NCBI GenBank assembly: GCA_963720235.1
Contig: OY970389.1
Span: 372,001-436,000 of the forward strand
Source: JACMLC01 sp963720235
GTDB lineage: Bacteria; Acidobacteriota; Blastocatellia; Pyrinomonadales; Pyrinomonadaceae
Direction: 5' to 3'
Length of the DNA: 64,000 bases
Shown here: in pieces, positions 26,881 to 37,287 of the stretch
Numbering within the stretch: the stretch's first letter is position 1
Layout: every line of letters begins with the position of its first letter
Notes under the pieces: generated by a model
What the model saw: the letters and a program-made list of their open reading frames with translations, nothing else
Told to the model about the DNA's origin: nothing
Databases searched by the model: none
Position numbers and translations under genes: made by a program

Positions 26881-27155
26881 TTCTTTCTCTGAAACTACTA
26901 CCGAAATCCGAACATTTATTGACAATTTAGCGAAAGATGTGTACCGTCCGGCCTACATCTAAGTTAGCAGACAGGTCTTGCCCGGCTTAATTTAAGCTGG
27001 CCTTCGTCAAAGTCAAACAGAACAAAGGTTGATAGGTTATGCGTTCGGCCCCCCCTGCCGCAAATGCATTGTCTACAATCTATCCTTCGCGCATTCACAC
27101 GCGCCGTTGCGCACAGAGCATCTGGCCCATGCGCCAGACCAGCAGGAGCCCCGAC

Positions 27156-30100
27156 ATGAAATCATCAAACACTCGCGCCAGTAATCCAACTCATTCATCT
27201 ACTTCCAATCTTAAATTCGGTCTCAGTTCGCGGACAGGCATCTTGCTTCTATTGCTTTGCACTGTCTCGCTGGGAATTTCCGCGCTGGTCGTGCGCAGGG
27301 CCATTGCCTTTAATCCATCGCCTCCGGCGACGCCAGTTGAAGAAAATGGCTCTGGGCCTGTGCGTGTGACTGCGACTGCCGGAACGCCGGGGCCGACGGA
27401 CTACATGACGCTCGGTCTGGCGTTTGACGCCATCAACGCAGGGACACATCAGGGCGCAATCACGATTGACATCATCTCCAACACAACAGAAGCAGGAGCC
27501 ACTGTGCTTAATAGCAGCGGTGCGGGCGCGGCTGTCTATACTTCCGTTCTCATTCGCCCGACGAACGATGGTGTAACTATCGCTGGCCCAACCGTTGCCG
27601 GGCGCGGATTGATTGAACTCAACGGCGCGGACAATGTGACCATTGACGGCGATAACCCGAACTCAGGCGGCACGAATAGAAATCTGACGATTCAAAATAC
27701 CGCAGCCAACACTGTCAATTTCGCTTCCGTCATACGCATTGCCTTATCCACAACCATTGTGACGAGCGCGGATAATTGTATTTTCCGAAACCTCAATCTT
27801 CTGGGCAACGCGACGGGCAGAAACACAGCTACGGCTAACACTACAACCGGAACGGAAAATACTACCTTCGGCATCCTGGCGACGGGCGGCGCATCCACTG
27901 TCGCGGCCACGACTGCTCCATCGCCTATCACTTCTGTCACCACAGTCATCGCAACCGGAGCGACGGCGACCAATCTGCTGATTCAGAACAACAACATTCA
28001 GACAACCGCGAGAGCCGTTTCCGTCAATGGCTCTGCGACCACAGTCTTTCCGGGCTTGCAGATTGCGAATAACTTCATCGGCAATCCGACAGCCGGAGCA
28101 GTGGATCAGGTCTATGCCGTCGGCATCACTGCACAAGGCTCTGCGGATGGCGTGATTGCGGGCAACACTATTTACGTCGAAGGCTTTGTCCCGGCGAGTA
28201 CGGCGACACAATGCATCGCCGTCGGCCTCGTCAGCGCGAACGGCACTTTTACGATTGAGAAAAATAGAGCGGCACGCGCTCGCAATAGCAACGGCGGGAC
28301 GTGGACAGCCGTCGGCATCAATCTCACTGGCGGCATCAATCACATCGTCAGAAATAATTTCGTCTATGATGTGAGAAACGACCAGACCGCCGGGCTCGGC
28401 GCGTTCGGCACAACGTTTGGCGCGTATGGCATACGCATAGGGGTTGGCACAGGCCACAAGATTTATCATAACTCCGTACATCTCTTCGGCGCAGTCCCCG
28501 GCGCAGTCAGCACTAACCTGACCGCAGCGTTTATGATTACAGCAACCACGCTGACGGGCATTGATGTCAGAAACAATATCTTCTCGAACCAGTTGACGGG
28601 CGGCAATCCCGCAGCCGCAAACACGCGGCACACAGTCATCTTCCTGCCCGCAGCCGCGACTGTCGCCATGAACCTGACCATCAACAACAATGCTTATTAT
28701 CAGGGGCCAAATGCGACAGGAGCTTTGAGCCTGCTGGCACAGGTCGGCGCGACTGCCGGGACGGGCGAATTCTTCGCGGTCAACTTTAATCCGGGCGCGA
28801 CTACGCCCGCGACAAATTTGAGAGCCTATACCAGCACGCTCTCCGCTGCTGGCACAAATGACAATGCTTCATTCGCGTTGGCTGCTTCACCGCCGTTTGT
28901 CTCAAACACGGATTTGCACATTCCTGCGGGAACTGTGACGCGGCTCGAATCGGGCGGCGCACCTGTCGGCGTCGTTGACGACATTGATATGGAAATGCGC
29001 AACGCCATGACTCCTGACATAGGAGCGGACGAGTTTGCGGGAGTCCCGCCGCCGCCGAACGACATCGCGGCGACGGCCATTGTGACTCCGCCGAACGGCG
29101 GACTCGTCTCCACAGGCGCAACCGTCGCGCCGCAGGCAGCCTTTAACAATGCCGGAACGGCTACACAAAATAATGTGATGGTGCAATTCACAATCACAGG
29201 GCCGGGCGGCTTCACCTACATGACCACGCAGACCATCGCCACGATTACGCCGGGCGCAACCGTCACGGTGACGTTTGCCGCCACGCCTGTTTTCACAACC
29301 GTCGGCACGTACACTTCGACTGCGTCAGTGCAGACGCCTGATGCAAACTCTGCCAACGATATTTTGATGGGCAGCTTTAACGTCGCAGCTCCGCTCGGCG
29401 GCAGCATCAACGTCGGCACGGGTGAAACCTTTACTTCGCTGACCAATGCGGGCGGCGTCTTCGATGCGCTTAACGGACTCGGCGCATCGAGCAATGTGAC
29501 AGTCAACATCACAACAGACCTGACGGCTGAGACCGGAGTGGTTTCGCTCAATCCTGTCGCGGGCGGCTTTACAGTCACTATTCAGCCGGGCGGCGGCGCG
29601 GCGCGCACAATTTCGGGTAGTAGCGCGACTGCGCTGATTAATCTGAACGGCGCGGATAATGTCACCTTCAATGGCTTGAACACGGGCGGCAATTCATTGC
29701 TCATTAGAAACACTGGCGCGGGGTCTGTGATTCGTCTCATCAATGATGCGTCGAACAACTCCATACAGAACTGCACAATCGAAGGCGCAGGCACAGCCGT
29801 TATTCTACTGAGCACAGGAACCACCACAGGCAACGACAACAACACCATCAACGGCAACACTGTCCGCGACCGGACGGCTCCCGCAGCAGTTCCCGGAAAC
29901 CTGATTTCCTCGATTGCGACGGCGGCTATCCTCAACAGTGGAACCGCTATCACGAATAACCAGCTCATCAACTTCACAGTCAACGGCATCAACATCGGGG
30001 CCGGGAACGAGAACATCAACATTACCGGCAACGATATTTCACAGACGGCTGCGCGCACGACCGCCCTCATAGGCATTAACGTGAGCGTCGCTCTGGGAAC

Positions 30101-32489
30101 GGGCAATACTATTTCGCAGAACACGATTCACGACTTGCGCACATCCGCTCTGGGAGGAAACTTTATTTCGACGGCGGGCATCTTCATTCTGGATTCGCGC
30201 GCCATGACGGTTTCGCGCAACCGCATCTGGAACTTCCCGGCGGTCGCAGGCGGAACCGGACGACTCGTCGGCATAGAGTTTGAGGGAGGAACGGGATTGC
30301 CGTCCTCCTGCACCGTCGTCAATAACATGGTGAGCATCGTGACGACTGTTGCGACTGCTCAATCCGTGTTCGGTATTTTTGACTTCGCCTTCGGCGGTAA
30401 TACTTTCACAGCCGACCATAACTCTGTCTATGTCGGCGGAACAGCGAGCGGAGCCGCCAATAGCTGGGCCTTCAACAGAGGCGCGGAGGCTCCGACCGCC
30501 TACACTGCCAGAAACAACATCGCCTTTAACAATCGCACGGGCGGCACTGGCAGTCACTTCGCAGGCGGAGACCAATCCGGCGGCACAGGAACTTTTGTTT
30601 CCAACTTTAACTTCTTCGCTGGAACAGGAGCCGGTACTCCGGCCAACTTCATGGACTACTCGCCGACGAGCGGGCTCGGCACTCCTGTTTCATTCGCCAC
30701 ATGGCAGGCTGGCCCACCGCCGCGCGATGCCAACTCCATCGCCGGTGTAGCTTCGACTTTTAACCCTGCGAACTTCTTCATTGACCACGTGGGCGGCGAC
30801 CTGCACTTGAAAGCGACAGCGACTCCTGTGCTCAATGCCGGAACGCCTCTGGCGAGCGTGACGACAGACTTTGATAACCAACCGCGCTCGGCCACTGCGC
30901 CTGACATAGGGGCTGACGAATTCACAGCAGGCACGCCCGGTGTGCTTCAGTTCGATATGGCTGCTTACAGCGTCAGCGAAGCGGCAGGCACTGCGACCAT
31001 CACGGTCACGCGCACGGGCGGCTCAAGCGGGACTGTGATGGTGGATTATGCGACCGTCGCGGGCGGCACGGCCACAGGCGGCCCTGTCTGCACGCCGGGA
31101 GTGGATTACATCAACACGAGTGGCACGCTCACCTTCGGCGACGGAGTGACGAGCCAGAGCTTCAACATCACAATCTGCAACAACACCATTAACGAGCCGG
31201 GCGAGACAGTCCACCTGTTGCTCTCGAACCCGCAGGGCGGCGCGACCATAGGCATGCAGAGCACTGCTGTCCTGACCATTACGGATGACGACCCGGCTGG
31301 CCCTGTGTTCACCATCAATAACGCACGGACAGTGGAAGGAAATTCTGGAAGTCATGACCTCATCTTTACAGTCACGCTGACCTCGCAGGAGCCGCCTGCG
31401 CCGAATGCCGCTGTCTCGTTCACAACGGTAGATGGCACGGCGATAGCTGGCTCCGACTACACGCCCACCAGTGGAACACTGTTCTTCGGTGCGCCGACGC
31501 TCGCAAACGGCGGTGTCATAACTACGACACGCACCATCGCTGTTCCAATCTTCGGCGACCTGAGCAAGGAGCCTAACGAGACTTTCTTCATCAACCTGAG
31601 CTCGCCTGTCGGCGGAACTATCGCAGACGGTCAGGGCGTCGGCATCATCATTGATGATGACCGTCATTACACTTCGGATGTTGACCACGACCGCCTCGGT
31701 GACTTTGTCGTCTTCCGTCCATCGGAAGGCGTCTGGTATTCCTTGCAGTCCACAAACGGATTTACCAGCTACAGGTTCTTTGGCGCAAACGGCGACAAGC
31801 CTGTGCCGGGAGATTACGACGGCGATGCCACACTTGACCTCGCGGTCTTCCGTCAATCAACAGGCTACTGGTACGTCGAGCGCAGTTCAGACTTCGGCTT
31901 TGTCGAACAACGCTGGGGTCTCCCGACTGACAAGGCCGTGCAGGGCGACTATGACGGCGACGGCAAGACGGACATCTCTATCTTCCGCAACGGCGAATGG
32001 TACATCCTCGAAAGCTCGAAGGGCATTCTGCGCGCCGTCGTCTTCGGCGTAGCGGGCGACAAGCCAGTCCCGGCAGACTATGACGGCGACAATAAAACGG
32101 ATGTCGCAGTCTTCCGCAACGGCGTCTGGCACGTTTTGAGAAGTTCCGACGGGGCTCTGGTTTCAAGAAACTGGGGACTCAATACGGATAGACTCGTGCC
32201 ATCAGACTATGACGGAGACGGCAGCGCAGACCTCGCTGTTTTCCGCAACGGCCAGTGGTATATCCTCGAAAGCTTAACGGGAAATATCAGAGCCACGACA
32301 TGGGGCATGGCTGGCGACATTCCTGTCATGGCTGACTATGACGGGAACGGAACGTCAGACATAGCGGTCTTCCGCAACGGCGATTGGTATATCCTGACGA
32401 GCGACTTTACAGACTCGACGGTTATCACACGCCACTGGGGACAGGCTGGCGACATCCCTGCTGCCTCGGCTTACGTGCCTGAGCACTAA
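27156..32489 (+). CDS. Very large secreted protein: parallel beta-helix, CARDB-like, Calx-beta and FG-GAP domains
   Basis: The ATG at 27156 has AGGAG 8 bases upstream and begins a long signal region with the helix GILLLLLCTVSLGISALVV. A beta-helix region follows, with repeated NxIxxNxI rungs (LLIQNNNIQTTARAVSV, ENINITGNDIS). Next come a CARDB-like segment (IVTPPNGGLVSTGATVAPQA), a second beta-helix and two Calx-beta domains (YSVSEAAGTATITVTRTGG; RTVEGNSGSHDLIFTVTL). Six FG-GAP modules (DYDGDG...VFRNGEWYILESS) close it. It is most likely exported to the cell surface. Ca2+ may bind the Calx-beta and FG-GAP motifs. Ligands are unknown. A perfect 18-bp hairpin terminator follows. Confidence 0.85.
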   Translation: MKSSNTRASNPTHSSTSNLKFGLSSRTGILLLLLCTVSLGISALVVRRAIAFNPSPPATPVEENGSGPVRVTATAGTPGPTDYMTLGLAFDAINAGTHQGAITIDIISNTTEAGATVLNSSGAGAAVYTSVLIRPTNDGVTIAGPTVAGRGLIELNGADNVTIDGDNPNSGGTNRNLTIQNTAANTVNFASVIRIALSTTIVTSADNCIFRNLNLLGNATGRNTATANTTTGTENTTFGILATGGASTVAATTAPSPITSVTTVIATGATATNLLIQNNNIQTTARAVSVNGSATTVFPGLQIANNFIGNPTAGAVDQVYAVGITAQGSADGVIAGNTIYVEGFVPASTATQCIAVGLVSANGTFTIEKNRAARARNSNGGTWTAVGINLTGGINHIVRNNFVYDVRNDQTAGLGAFGTTFGAYGIRIGVGTGHKIYHNSVHLFGAVPGAVSTNLTAAFMITATTLTGIDVRNNIFSNQLTGGNPAAANTRHTVIFLPAAATVAMNLTINNNAYYQGPNATGALSLLAQVGATAGTGEFFAVNFNPGATTPATNLRAYTSTLSAAGTNDNASFALAASPPFVSNTDLHIPAGTVTRLESGGAPVGVVDDIDMEMRNAMTPDIGADEFAGVPPPPNDIAATAIVTPPNGGLVSTGATVAPQAAFNNAGTATQNNVMVQFTITGPGGFTYMTTQTIATITPGATVTVTFAATPVFTTVGTYTSTASVQTPDANSANDILMGSFNVAAPLGGSINVGTGETFTSLTNAGGVFDALNGLGASSNVTVNITTDLTAETGVVSLNPVAGGFTVTIQPGGGAARTISGSSATALINLNGADNVTFNGLNTGGNSLLIRNTGAGSVIRLINDASNNSIQNCTIEGAGTAVILLSTGTTTGNDNNTINGNTVRDRTAPAAVPGNLISSIATAAILNSGTAITNNQLINFTVNGINIGAGNENINITGNDISQTAARTTALIGINVSVALGTGNTISQNTIHDLRTSALGGNFISTAGIFILDSRAMTVSRNRIWNFPAVAGGTGRLVGIEFEGGTGLPSSCTVVNNMVSIVTTVATAQSVFGIFDFAFGGNTFTADHNSVYVGGTASGAANSWAFNRGAEAPTAYTARNNIAFNNRTGGTGSHFAGGDQSGGTGTFVSNFNFFAGTGAGTPANFMDYSPTSGLGTPVSFATWQAGPPPRDANSIAGVASTFNPANFFIDHVGGDLHLKATATPVLNAGTPLASVTTDFDNQPRSATAPDIGADEFTAGTPGVLQFDMAAYSVSEAAGTATITVTRTGGSSGTVMVDYATVAGGTATGGPVCTPGVDYINTSGTLTFGDGVTSQSFNITICNNTINEPGETVHLLLSNPQGGATIGMQSTAVLTITDDDPAGPVFTINNARTVEGNSGSHDLIFTVTLTSQEPPAPNAAVSFTTVDGTAIAGSDYTPTSGTLFFGAPTLANGGVITTTRTIAVPIFGDLSKEPNETFFINLSSPVGGTIADGQGVGIIIDDDRHYTSDVDHDRLGDFVVFRPSEGVWYSLQSTNGFTSYRFFGANGDKPVPGDYDGDATLDLAVFRQSTGYWYVERSSDFGFVEQRWGLPTDKAVQGDYDGDGKTDISIFRNGEWYILESSKGILRAVVFGVAGDKPVPADYDGDNKTDVAVFRNGVWHVLRSSDGALVSRNWGLNTDRLVPSDYDGDGSADLAVFRNGQWYILESLTGNIRATTWGMAGDIPVMADYDGNGTSDIAVFRNGDWYILTSDFTDSTVITRHWGQAGDIPAASAYVPEH

Positions 32490-32507
32490 GGCTCGTCGAG
32501 TATTAAC

Positions 32508-32550
32508 AAAAGAGGGATGAGAAGCTGGGCTTGCTTCTCATCCCTCTTTT
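32508..32550. terminator. Bidirectional terminator hairpin
   Basis: An 18-bp perfect stem (AAAAGAGGGATGAGAAGC and its complement) with a 7-nt loop is flanked by A and T runs, so it can act in both directions between the convergent large secreted protein genes. Confidence 0.9.
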
Positions 32551-32584
32551 TTCGTGTTAGAGATTTGGTAATCAAACAAGAGGA

Positions 32585-32668
32585 AGCAGACTATCCACGA
32601 ACATACACGAAACAAAACGAACAATTAAGCTGTTTCGTATCTTTCGTGTGTCTTCGTGGATAGTCTGC
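32585..32668. repeat. Inverted repeat of CCACGAA / TTCGTGG words
   Basis: The arms GCAGACTATCCACGAA and TTCGTGGATAGTCTGC match exactly at their outer ends, with imperfect CACGAAAC words inside. It lies just after the terminator and just before the stop of the next minus-strand gene. Confidence 0.85.
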
Positions 32669-32693
32669 TCTCTTTTTCTTTTGCAACCCGGTC

Positions 32694-35600
32694 TTACAAT
32701 ATCTTGAAGATGGTTGCAGCCGTGCCTGTGTTGCCAGCCTGGTCTGATGACAGGATGTTTATCGTGTACTTGTGACCATCCGAGTCGTTGTTCTTGCGCG
32801 TCGCTGGCAGTGAAAGTGTAAAGGTGTAAGTCCCGTCGGCTTTGACGACCACAGAGCCGCTCGGCTGAGTCACTCCGTATTCGTCAACTACATTGTACAT
32901 AGAGCTATTGGGTTTGACGCTGCTCGGCGTATCCGTGATGCGACCCGAAACGGTGACTGTATATGGAGCGCCGCGCTTGCTTCCGCTTACAGGATTCGTG
33001 GCCGCAGTGATGACAGGCCCGCTGGCATCAATGCCGACAATCAGCGTTCGCTGCGTCTCAGTATTGTTAGCCTGATCCATGCTCCAATACTTAATCGTAT
33101 GCGTCCCTGTGCCTGTGACCATGAACACTCCCGTGTAAGTCTGCGTCGCTCCGCCGTCAATCGTGTAGTAGCTGTTTGCCATTCCCGACAGATTGTCGGA
33201 CGCAGCCAGCGAGACTTGCACAGAAGCGCGATACCAGCCATTAGTTCCCATTGGCCCAGTGGCCGCTGCCTGCGTGAGCGGAGCCGTCGCATCAATCCTA
33301 ATCATGACAGTGTAGGAGTAGTTGCTGTTTCCGGCCATGTCCACACTCCAAAAATCAACAGGGTGTGTGCCGTCGCCGGAGACTGTGAACGGAACTGTAT
33401 AAGATTGAGTCGGCCCGCCGTCTATGCGGTAGTAGCTGTTTGCGACGCCTGAGCCGGAAGCGTTGTCCGTCGCCGTCAACGACATCTGTATCGCGCTGCG
33501 GAAATAGACGCTGTTGCCGGGAGTGCCTGTCACGGCATTCTGCATGGTCGGCCCTGCGTTATCAATCTTGACTACGAGCGCGCGCGCCGTTTCCGTGTTG
33601 CCGAATCTATCAACGCTCCAATAGCTCACCTGATGCTGAGCATTGCCGTTGACTGTGAAAGGGCCAGCATAAGTTTGCTGCGCGCCGCCATCCACGCTGT
33701 AATACGTGTTTGCGATACCGGATTGATTGTCCGCAGGGGTCAGCGAAACCTGCACGGTCGGGCTGATGTACCAACCATTGCTGCCCTGCATTCCGCTCGT
33801 AGAGGCTTGCGTGCTCGGCGCGCTGGTATCAACATTAACCGTCAAAGACTTTTGTGTTTCCACATTGCCGACTGCATCCACGCTCCAGTAGTTGACTGTG
33901 TGACTGCCTCCGCCGGAAACGCTGAACGGAGTTGCATAAGTTTGCGTCGCTCCGCCGTCAACTGTGTAGTAGCTATTGACGACGCCCGACGCATTATCCG
34001 AAGCGGTCAAAGAAACCTGCGCAGGATTCTGATACCAACCATTGCTCGGCGCGCCGATAACCGAAGCCGCGGTCGAAGGCGCGCTCACATCTATCTTGAC
34101 GACAGTGGATTGCTGCGCTTCAGTATTGCCCGCGACATCCATGCTCCAGTAATTAACCGTGTGGCTGCCGTCGGTCGAGATAGTGAATGGCCCTGCATAA
34201 GTTTGAGCCGCGCCGCCGTCCACACTGTAAAAAATATTTGCGATGCCGGACATAGCATCGGATGCCGTGAGCGATACCTGAACCGCGCCGGGATACCACT
34301 CGCTCGTGCCGGATGGCCCGGACAATCCTGCGCTTGTGCTTGGAGCAGTCAGGTCTATGTTGACAGCAGGCGAGGTGAAAGTATTGCTGTTGCCAGCCGT
34401 GTCCGTGACAGTCACCTGCTGCGTCTGATTCGCGCCTTCCGTGTAGAAGTGCAGGGGATTCTCAGGATTGGATGTGGCGACGCCTGAAGGATCGAACGGT
34501 GTGAAGGGAATATCAACCGGAGTGTTATTCCAACCCGCAGCATTGGCCGCAGGCGTCTGGCTGCCCCAAGTGAGATTCGGCGCAGTGTTGTCTCCTTCAT
34601 ACGCGACAAGCGTGGTCTTCGTCGGGATGACGAGTATGCCTTCGCCTGCCGCGAATCCGGTCAGAGGCTGCGAGACATTGTGCTCGTCAACGTAAGGGAT
34701 GCCGACTCCAACGTTTGTGGACCAGACTTGTTGACCTGTGGCTACTTCCACAGCGTACAGCTTGCCTCTGTCCGAGCCGACATAAACATAATCATTAACG
34801 ACGAGCATGCCGGACTGTAGATAACCATCTCCGGCAAAGCTCCACATGACAGAGTTGCTATTCAAATCTCTGCCTTCAAGAGTTCCGCTTGAGCCGAAAT
34901 ATTTGGGGCCATTCAAGAAGAAACCCATCTGGCCGCTGAAGGTTGGAATGGATTTGGAAATAAAATTGCCAGCCTGTGCTCCTGTCTGAGCGTTGAAAAT
35001 ATAATCCGGGTTGTAGTCTCTGACATAAAGTCGCCCGTTATAAAACGCAGGCGTCTTGCCGCCGCCGCCGGAGCAGCCAGTCGAATATCTCCAGATGAGC
35101 GCGCCCGTCGCCGGATTGAGCTTGTACACATTCGGGCATGAATAAGAGACATACAATCCATCGCTCGTCACAGCCGGAGAACTCATGTCGCCGTTCATTA
35201 CTGAAGCAGTCCACAGGACATTGCCAGTGTCTGCGCTCACGGCGTAAACAGTTCCGCCGGAGCCTGCGCCGCCGGTGTAGATGACGCCCTGATAAACTGT
35301 CGGGGCTGAGCTAAAAGAGTATTGACCGGGAAGCTGTCGTGTCCAAATTAAATTTCCGTTCGCTGCGTCAAAAGCTTTGAGCGAGCCATCGTAGTTCAGC
35401 GCAAAAACACGCCCGTTCTCGTAACAGAGAGCAGACCAGTAATAAGTTCCGGTCAAAGCAATCGGCCCCCATGCGTTTGCGCCCGTCGCTGCATCCAGCG
35501 CATAGAGCTTCGTTCCGTAAGCAGATGGATTACGCACTGTGACGAAAACTTTTCCGTCAGCAATAATCGGATATGAAATACTTTGTCCGAAATTGACAGA

Positions 35601-35765
35601 CCATTTCTGTTGTAGCGGAGGCGTTAAGCCAGGCGTGTTGACAGAGCCTGTGTGGCTCGCGTCAATCTGATAATTGACTGCTTGCCCGGAAGTAGTTTGG
35701 GCTTGCGCAGAGGTGCAGAACAAAATCGTCAACAGTGCGACGACAGACACAATTATATTTTTCAT
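32694..35765 (-). CDS. Secreted PQQ-like propeller protein with OmpL47-type Ig-like repeats
   Basis: A signal peptide (MKNIIVSVVALLTILFCTSAQA) is followed by a propeller of PQQ-like blades (KLYALDAATGANAWGP, LKAFDAANGNLIWTRQLPG, VYAVSADTGNVLWT, LYAVEVATGQQVWS). Then comes a run of about six repeats of the form GWYQNPAQVSLTASDNASGV / YYTVDGGATQTYATPF / GSHTVNYWSVDAVGNVE. These match OmpL47-type or chitobiase-like surface repeats. A last Ig-like domain ends the protein. I infer a cell-surface or extracellular location. The ATG at 35765 is clear. Confidence 0.85.
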   Translation of the reverse strand: MKNIIVSVVALLTILFCTSAQAQTTSGQAVNYQIDASHTGSVNTPGLTPPLQQKWSVNFGQSISYPIIADGKVFVTVRNPSAYGTKLYALDAATGANAWGPIALTGTYYWSALCYENGRVFALNYDGSLKAFDAANGNLIWTRQLPGQYSFSSAPTVYQGVIYTGGAGSGGTVYAVSADTGNVLWTASVMNGDMSSPAVTSDGLYVSYSCPNVYKLNPATGALIWRYSTGCSGGGGKTPAFYNGRLYVRDYNPDYIFNAQTGAQAGNFISKSIPTFSGQMGFFLNGPKYFGSSGTLEGRDLNSNSVMWSFAGDGYLQSGMLVVNDYVYVGSDRGKLYAVEVATGQQVWSTNVGVGIPYVDEHNVSQPLTGFAAGEGILVIPTKTTLVAYEGDNTAPNLTWGSQTPAANAAGWNNTPVDIPFTPFDPSGVATSNPENPLHFYTEGANQTQQVTVTDTAGNSNTFTSPAVNIDLTAPSTSAGLSGPSGTSEWYPGAVQVSLTASDAMSGIANIFYSVDGGAAQTYAGPFTISTDGSHTVNYWSMDVAGNTEAQQSTVVKIDVSAPSTAASVIGAPSNGWYQNPAQVSLTASDNASGVVNSYYTVDGGATQTYATPFSVSGGGSHTVNYWSVDAVGNVETQKSLTVNVDTSAPSTQASTSGMQGSNGWYISPTVQVSLTPADNQSGIANTYYSVDGGAQQTYAGPFTVNGNAQHQVSYWSVDRFGNTETARALVVKIDNAGPTMQNAVTGTPGNSVYFRSAIQMSLTATDNASGSGVANSYYRIDGGPTQSYTVPFTVSGDGTHPVDFWSVDMAGNSNYSYTVMIRIDATAPLTQAAATGPMGTNGWYRASVQVSLAASDNLSGMANSYYTIDGGATQTYTGVFMVTGTGTHTIKYWSMDQANNTETQRTLIVGIDASGPVITAATNPVSGSKRGAPYTVTVSGRITDTPSSVKPNSSMYNVVDEYGVTQPSGSVVVKADGTYTFTLSLPATRKNNDSDGHKYTINILSSDQAGNTGTAATIFKIL

Positions 35766-36328
35766 CTTTTCACCAGCTTAGATTTTGGCTCGTCTAAGTC
35801 GAGGTTGGTGTAATCAGAATCCAGATTTGTGAGAGCTTTAAGGATTGATTTTATTCGATGTCTCGAAGCTCAGTTAGCGACCATCAGAATAATAAACAGA
35901 TATGTGAAACAAAATCAACAAAATTCTTACACAATGTTTAACAATGGCATTGTCTCTATGTTTTCAATGATTTAAGCGGATGACTATTGATAAGAATGAT
36001 GCTATTTCGGATTTCAAGCACATTCTTCAGTACGGCAAGTCTGGTTGTTTACAGCTTCAAAAGTGAAGAAGCTCTGGCTCGCTTTTGAGGTCAAAGAGCA
36101 GTTGCAAGTCTCTGCATTTAAGCGCGGCCTGTGATGTCTCACTGAAGCTCAAAATAGTTTCGCAGAGTTGCGTTGCGACGTGGCATTACGGCATAGTTGC
36201 AGGGCCAAAGTTTTAATCCAACTGTACTTGATGAAGTGTCACGCGCTTCATGGGCCAGGATGCGTGGGCCAATGTTCTCTGGCGGCATCTTTAAAATAAT
36301 CAATGCTTGATTGATGGTACTGAACTGA
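35766..36328. other. Intergenic region between divergent genes, no gene seen
   Basis: This stretch of 563 bases is AT-rich. I find no convincing coding sequence or RNA here. It must contain the promoters of the propeller protein and of cyanophycinase, but I cannot place them. Confidence 0.5.
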
Positions 36329-37183
36329 ATGAAAGAATTTACTGATCCCGAATTCATCGGCGGACACCTGATGATTATCGGTGGCGCGGAAGATAAATAT
36401 AACGAGCGTCGCTTGCTGCGAAAGTTTGTTGAGTTGGCGGGCGAGAGTGAGGCGCGCATTCTGATTGTGCCGGTCGCTTCCGATTACCCGGAATTTTCGG
36501 CGGATGTCTATACGCAGACCTTTCGCAATCTTGGTCTTCAACATGTCAAAGTTCTGCGGGCTACTTCGCGGCAGGCAGTGATTGAAGCAGATGCAGAAAA
36601 TTTGCTGGAAGATGTGACGGGCGTCTTCCTCTCCGGCGGCGACCAGATGCGGCTTGTCTCCATACTTGGCGGCACAGAGTTCGCGCGCCTTTTGGAAGAG
36701 CGTGTGCGTCACAGTCCGCTCGTGCTTGCAGGTTCGAGCGCAGGGGCTGCCGGGATGAGCGCGGCGATGATTGTGCGCGGCGAGGCCACTTCGCACCCGC
36801 ACAAGAGCGCGATACGCATCTCGCCGGGTTTGGGGATTTTGCAGAACATCATCATTGACCAGCACTTTACGGAACGCGGACGCCTGAGCCGTCTCATCAC
36901 AGCGATCTCTTACAATCCGCGCCAACTCGGATTGGGAATTGATGAGAACACTGCTGTCATCATCTCAAACGACGGCACGCTCGAAGTTCATGGTCACGGC
37001 ACAGTCACAGTCGTTGACGGCTCACACATCACATACAACGATATTGCAGAGGTCGAAGACGCTCAACCCTTCGCTGTGGCGGGTGTGCAGTTGCATATCT
37101 TGCGCGACGGCTTGCGCTACGACATCACAAACCGCGCGCCGATTCCCGTCGCCGAAGAATTTCTCTTGCCGGACATAGAGTAG
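36329..37183 (+). CDS. cphB: Cyanophycinase
   Basis: The 284-residue protein matches the family length (about 270-290). It has GGHLMIIGGAEDK near the N-terminus, the LSGGDQ motif, the serine-protease nucleophile elbow GSSAGAAGMS and IDQHFTERGRLSRL. Cyanophycinase (peptidase S51) cleaves the storage polymer multi-L-arginyl-poly-L-aspartate to beta-Asp-Arg dipeptides in the cytoplasm. It lies 104 bp upstream of cyanophycin synthetase on the same strand; the isoaspartyl dipeptidase-type enzyme follows downstream. Together they form a store-and-release cycle for nitrogen and carbon. Confidence 0.95.
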   Translation: MKEFTDPEFIGGHLMIIGGAEDKYNERRLLRKFVELAGESEARILIVPVASDYPEFSADVYTQTFRNLGLQHVKVLRATSRQAVIEADAENLLEDVTGVFLSGGDQMRLVSILGGTEFARLLEERVRHSPLVLAGSSAGAAGMSAAMIVRGEATSHPHKSAIRISPGLGILQNIIIDQHFTERGRLSRLITAISYNPRQLGLGIDENTAVIISNDGTLEVHGHGTVTVVDGSHITYNDIAEVEDAQPFAVAGVQLHILRDGLRYDITNRAPIPVAEEFLLPDIE

Positions 37184-37189
37184 CTGAAA

Positions 37190-37284
37190 ATCAGTTTTCA
37201 GTTTTTAGTTTTCAGATTAAGACATTTGCTTTAATCTGAAAGCCGAACTCCGTGCTTTATCTGAAAACTGAAAACTGAAAACCA
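37190..37284. repeat. Nested inverted repeat of CTGAAAA words between cphB and cphA
   Basis: Outer arms CAGTTTTCAGTTTT and CTGAAAACTGAAAACTG surround a second hairpin TTCAGATTAA...TTAATCTGAA. It ends three bases before the cphA ATG, so it could influence the ribosome site or mRNA processing. Confidence 0.8.
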
Positions 37285-37287
37285 ATT

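Noticed and set aside
27692..31856. Several long minus-strand frames antisense to the large secreted protein
   Set aside because: They are composition-driven shadows; none has a start site or domain pattern, and the plus-strand gene is clear.
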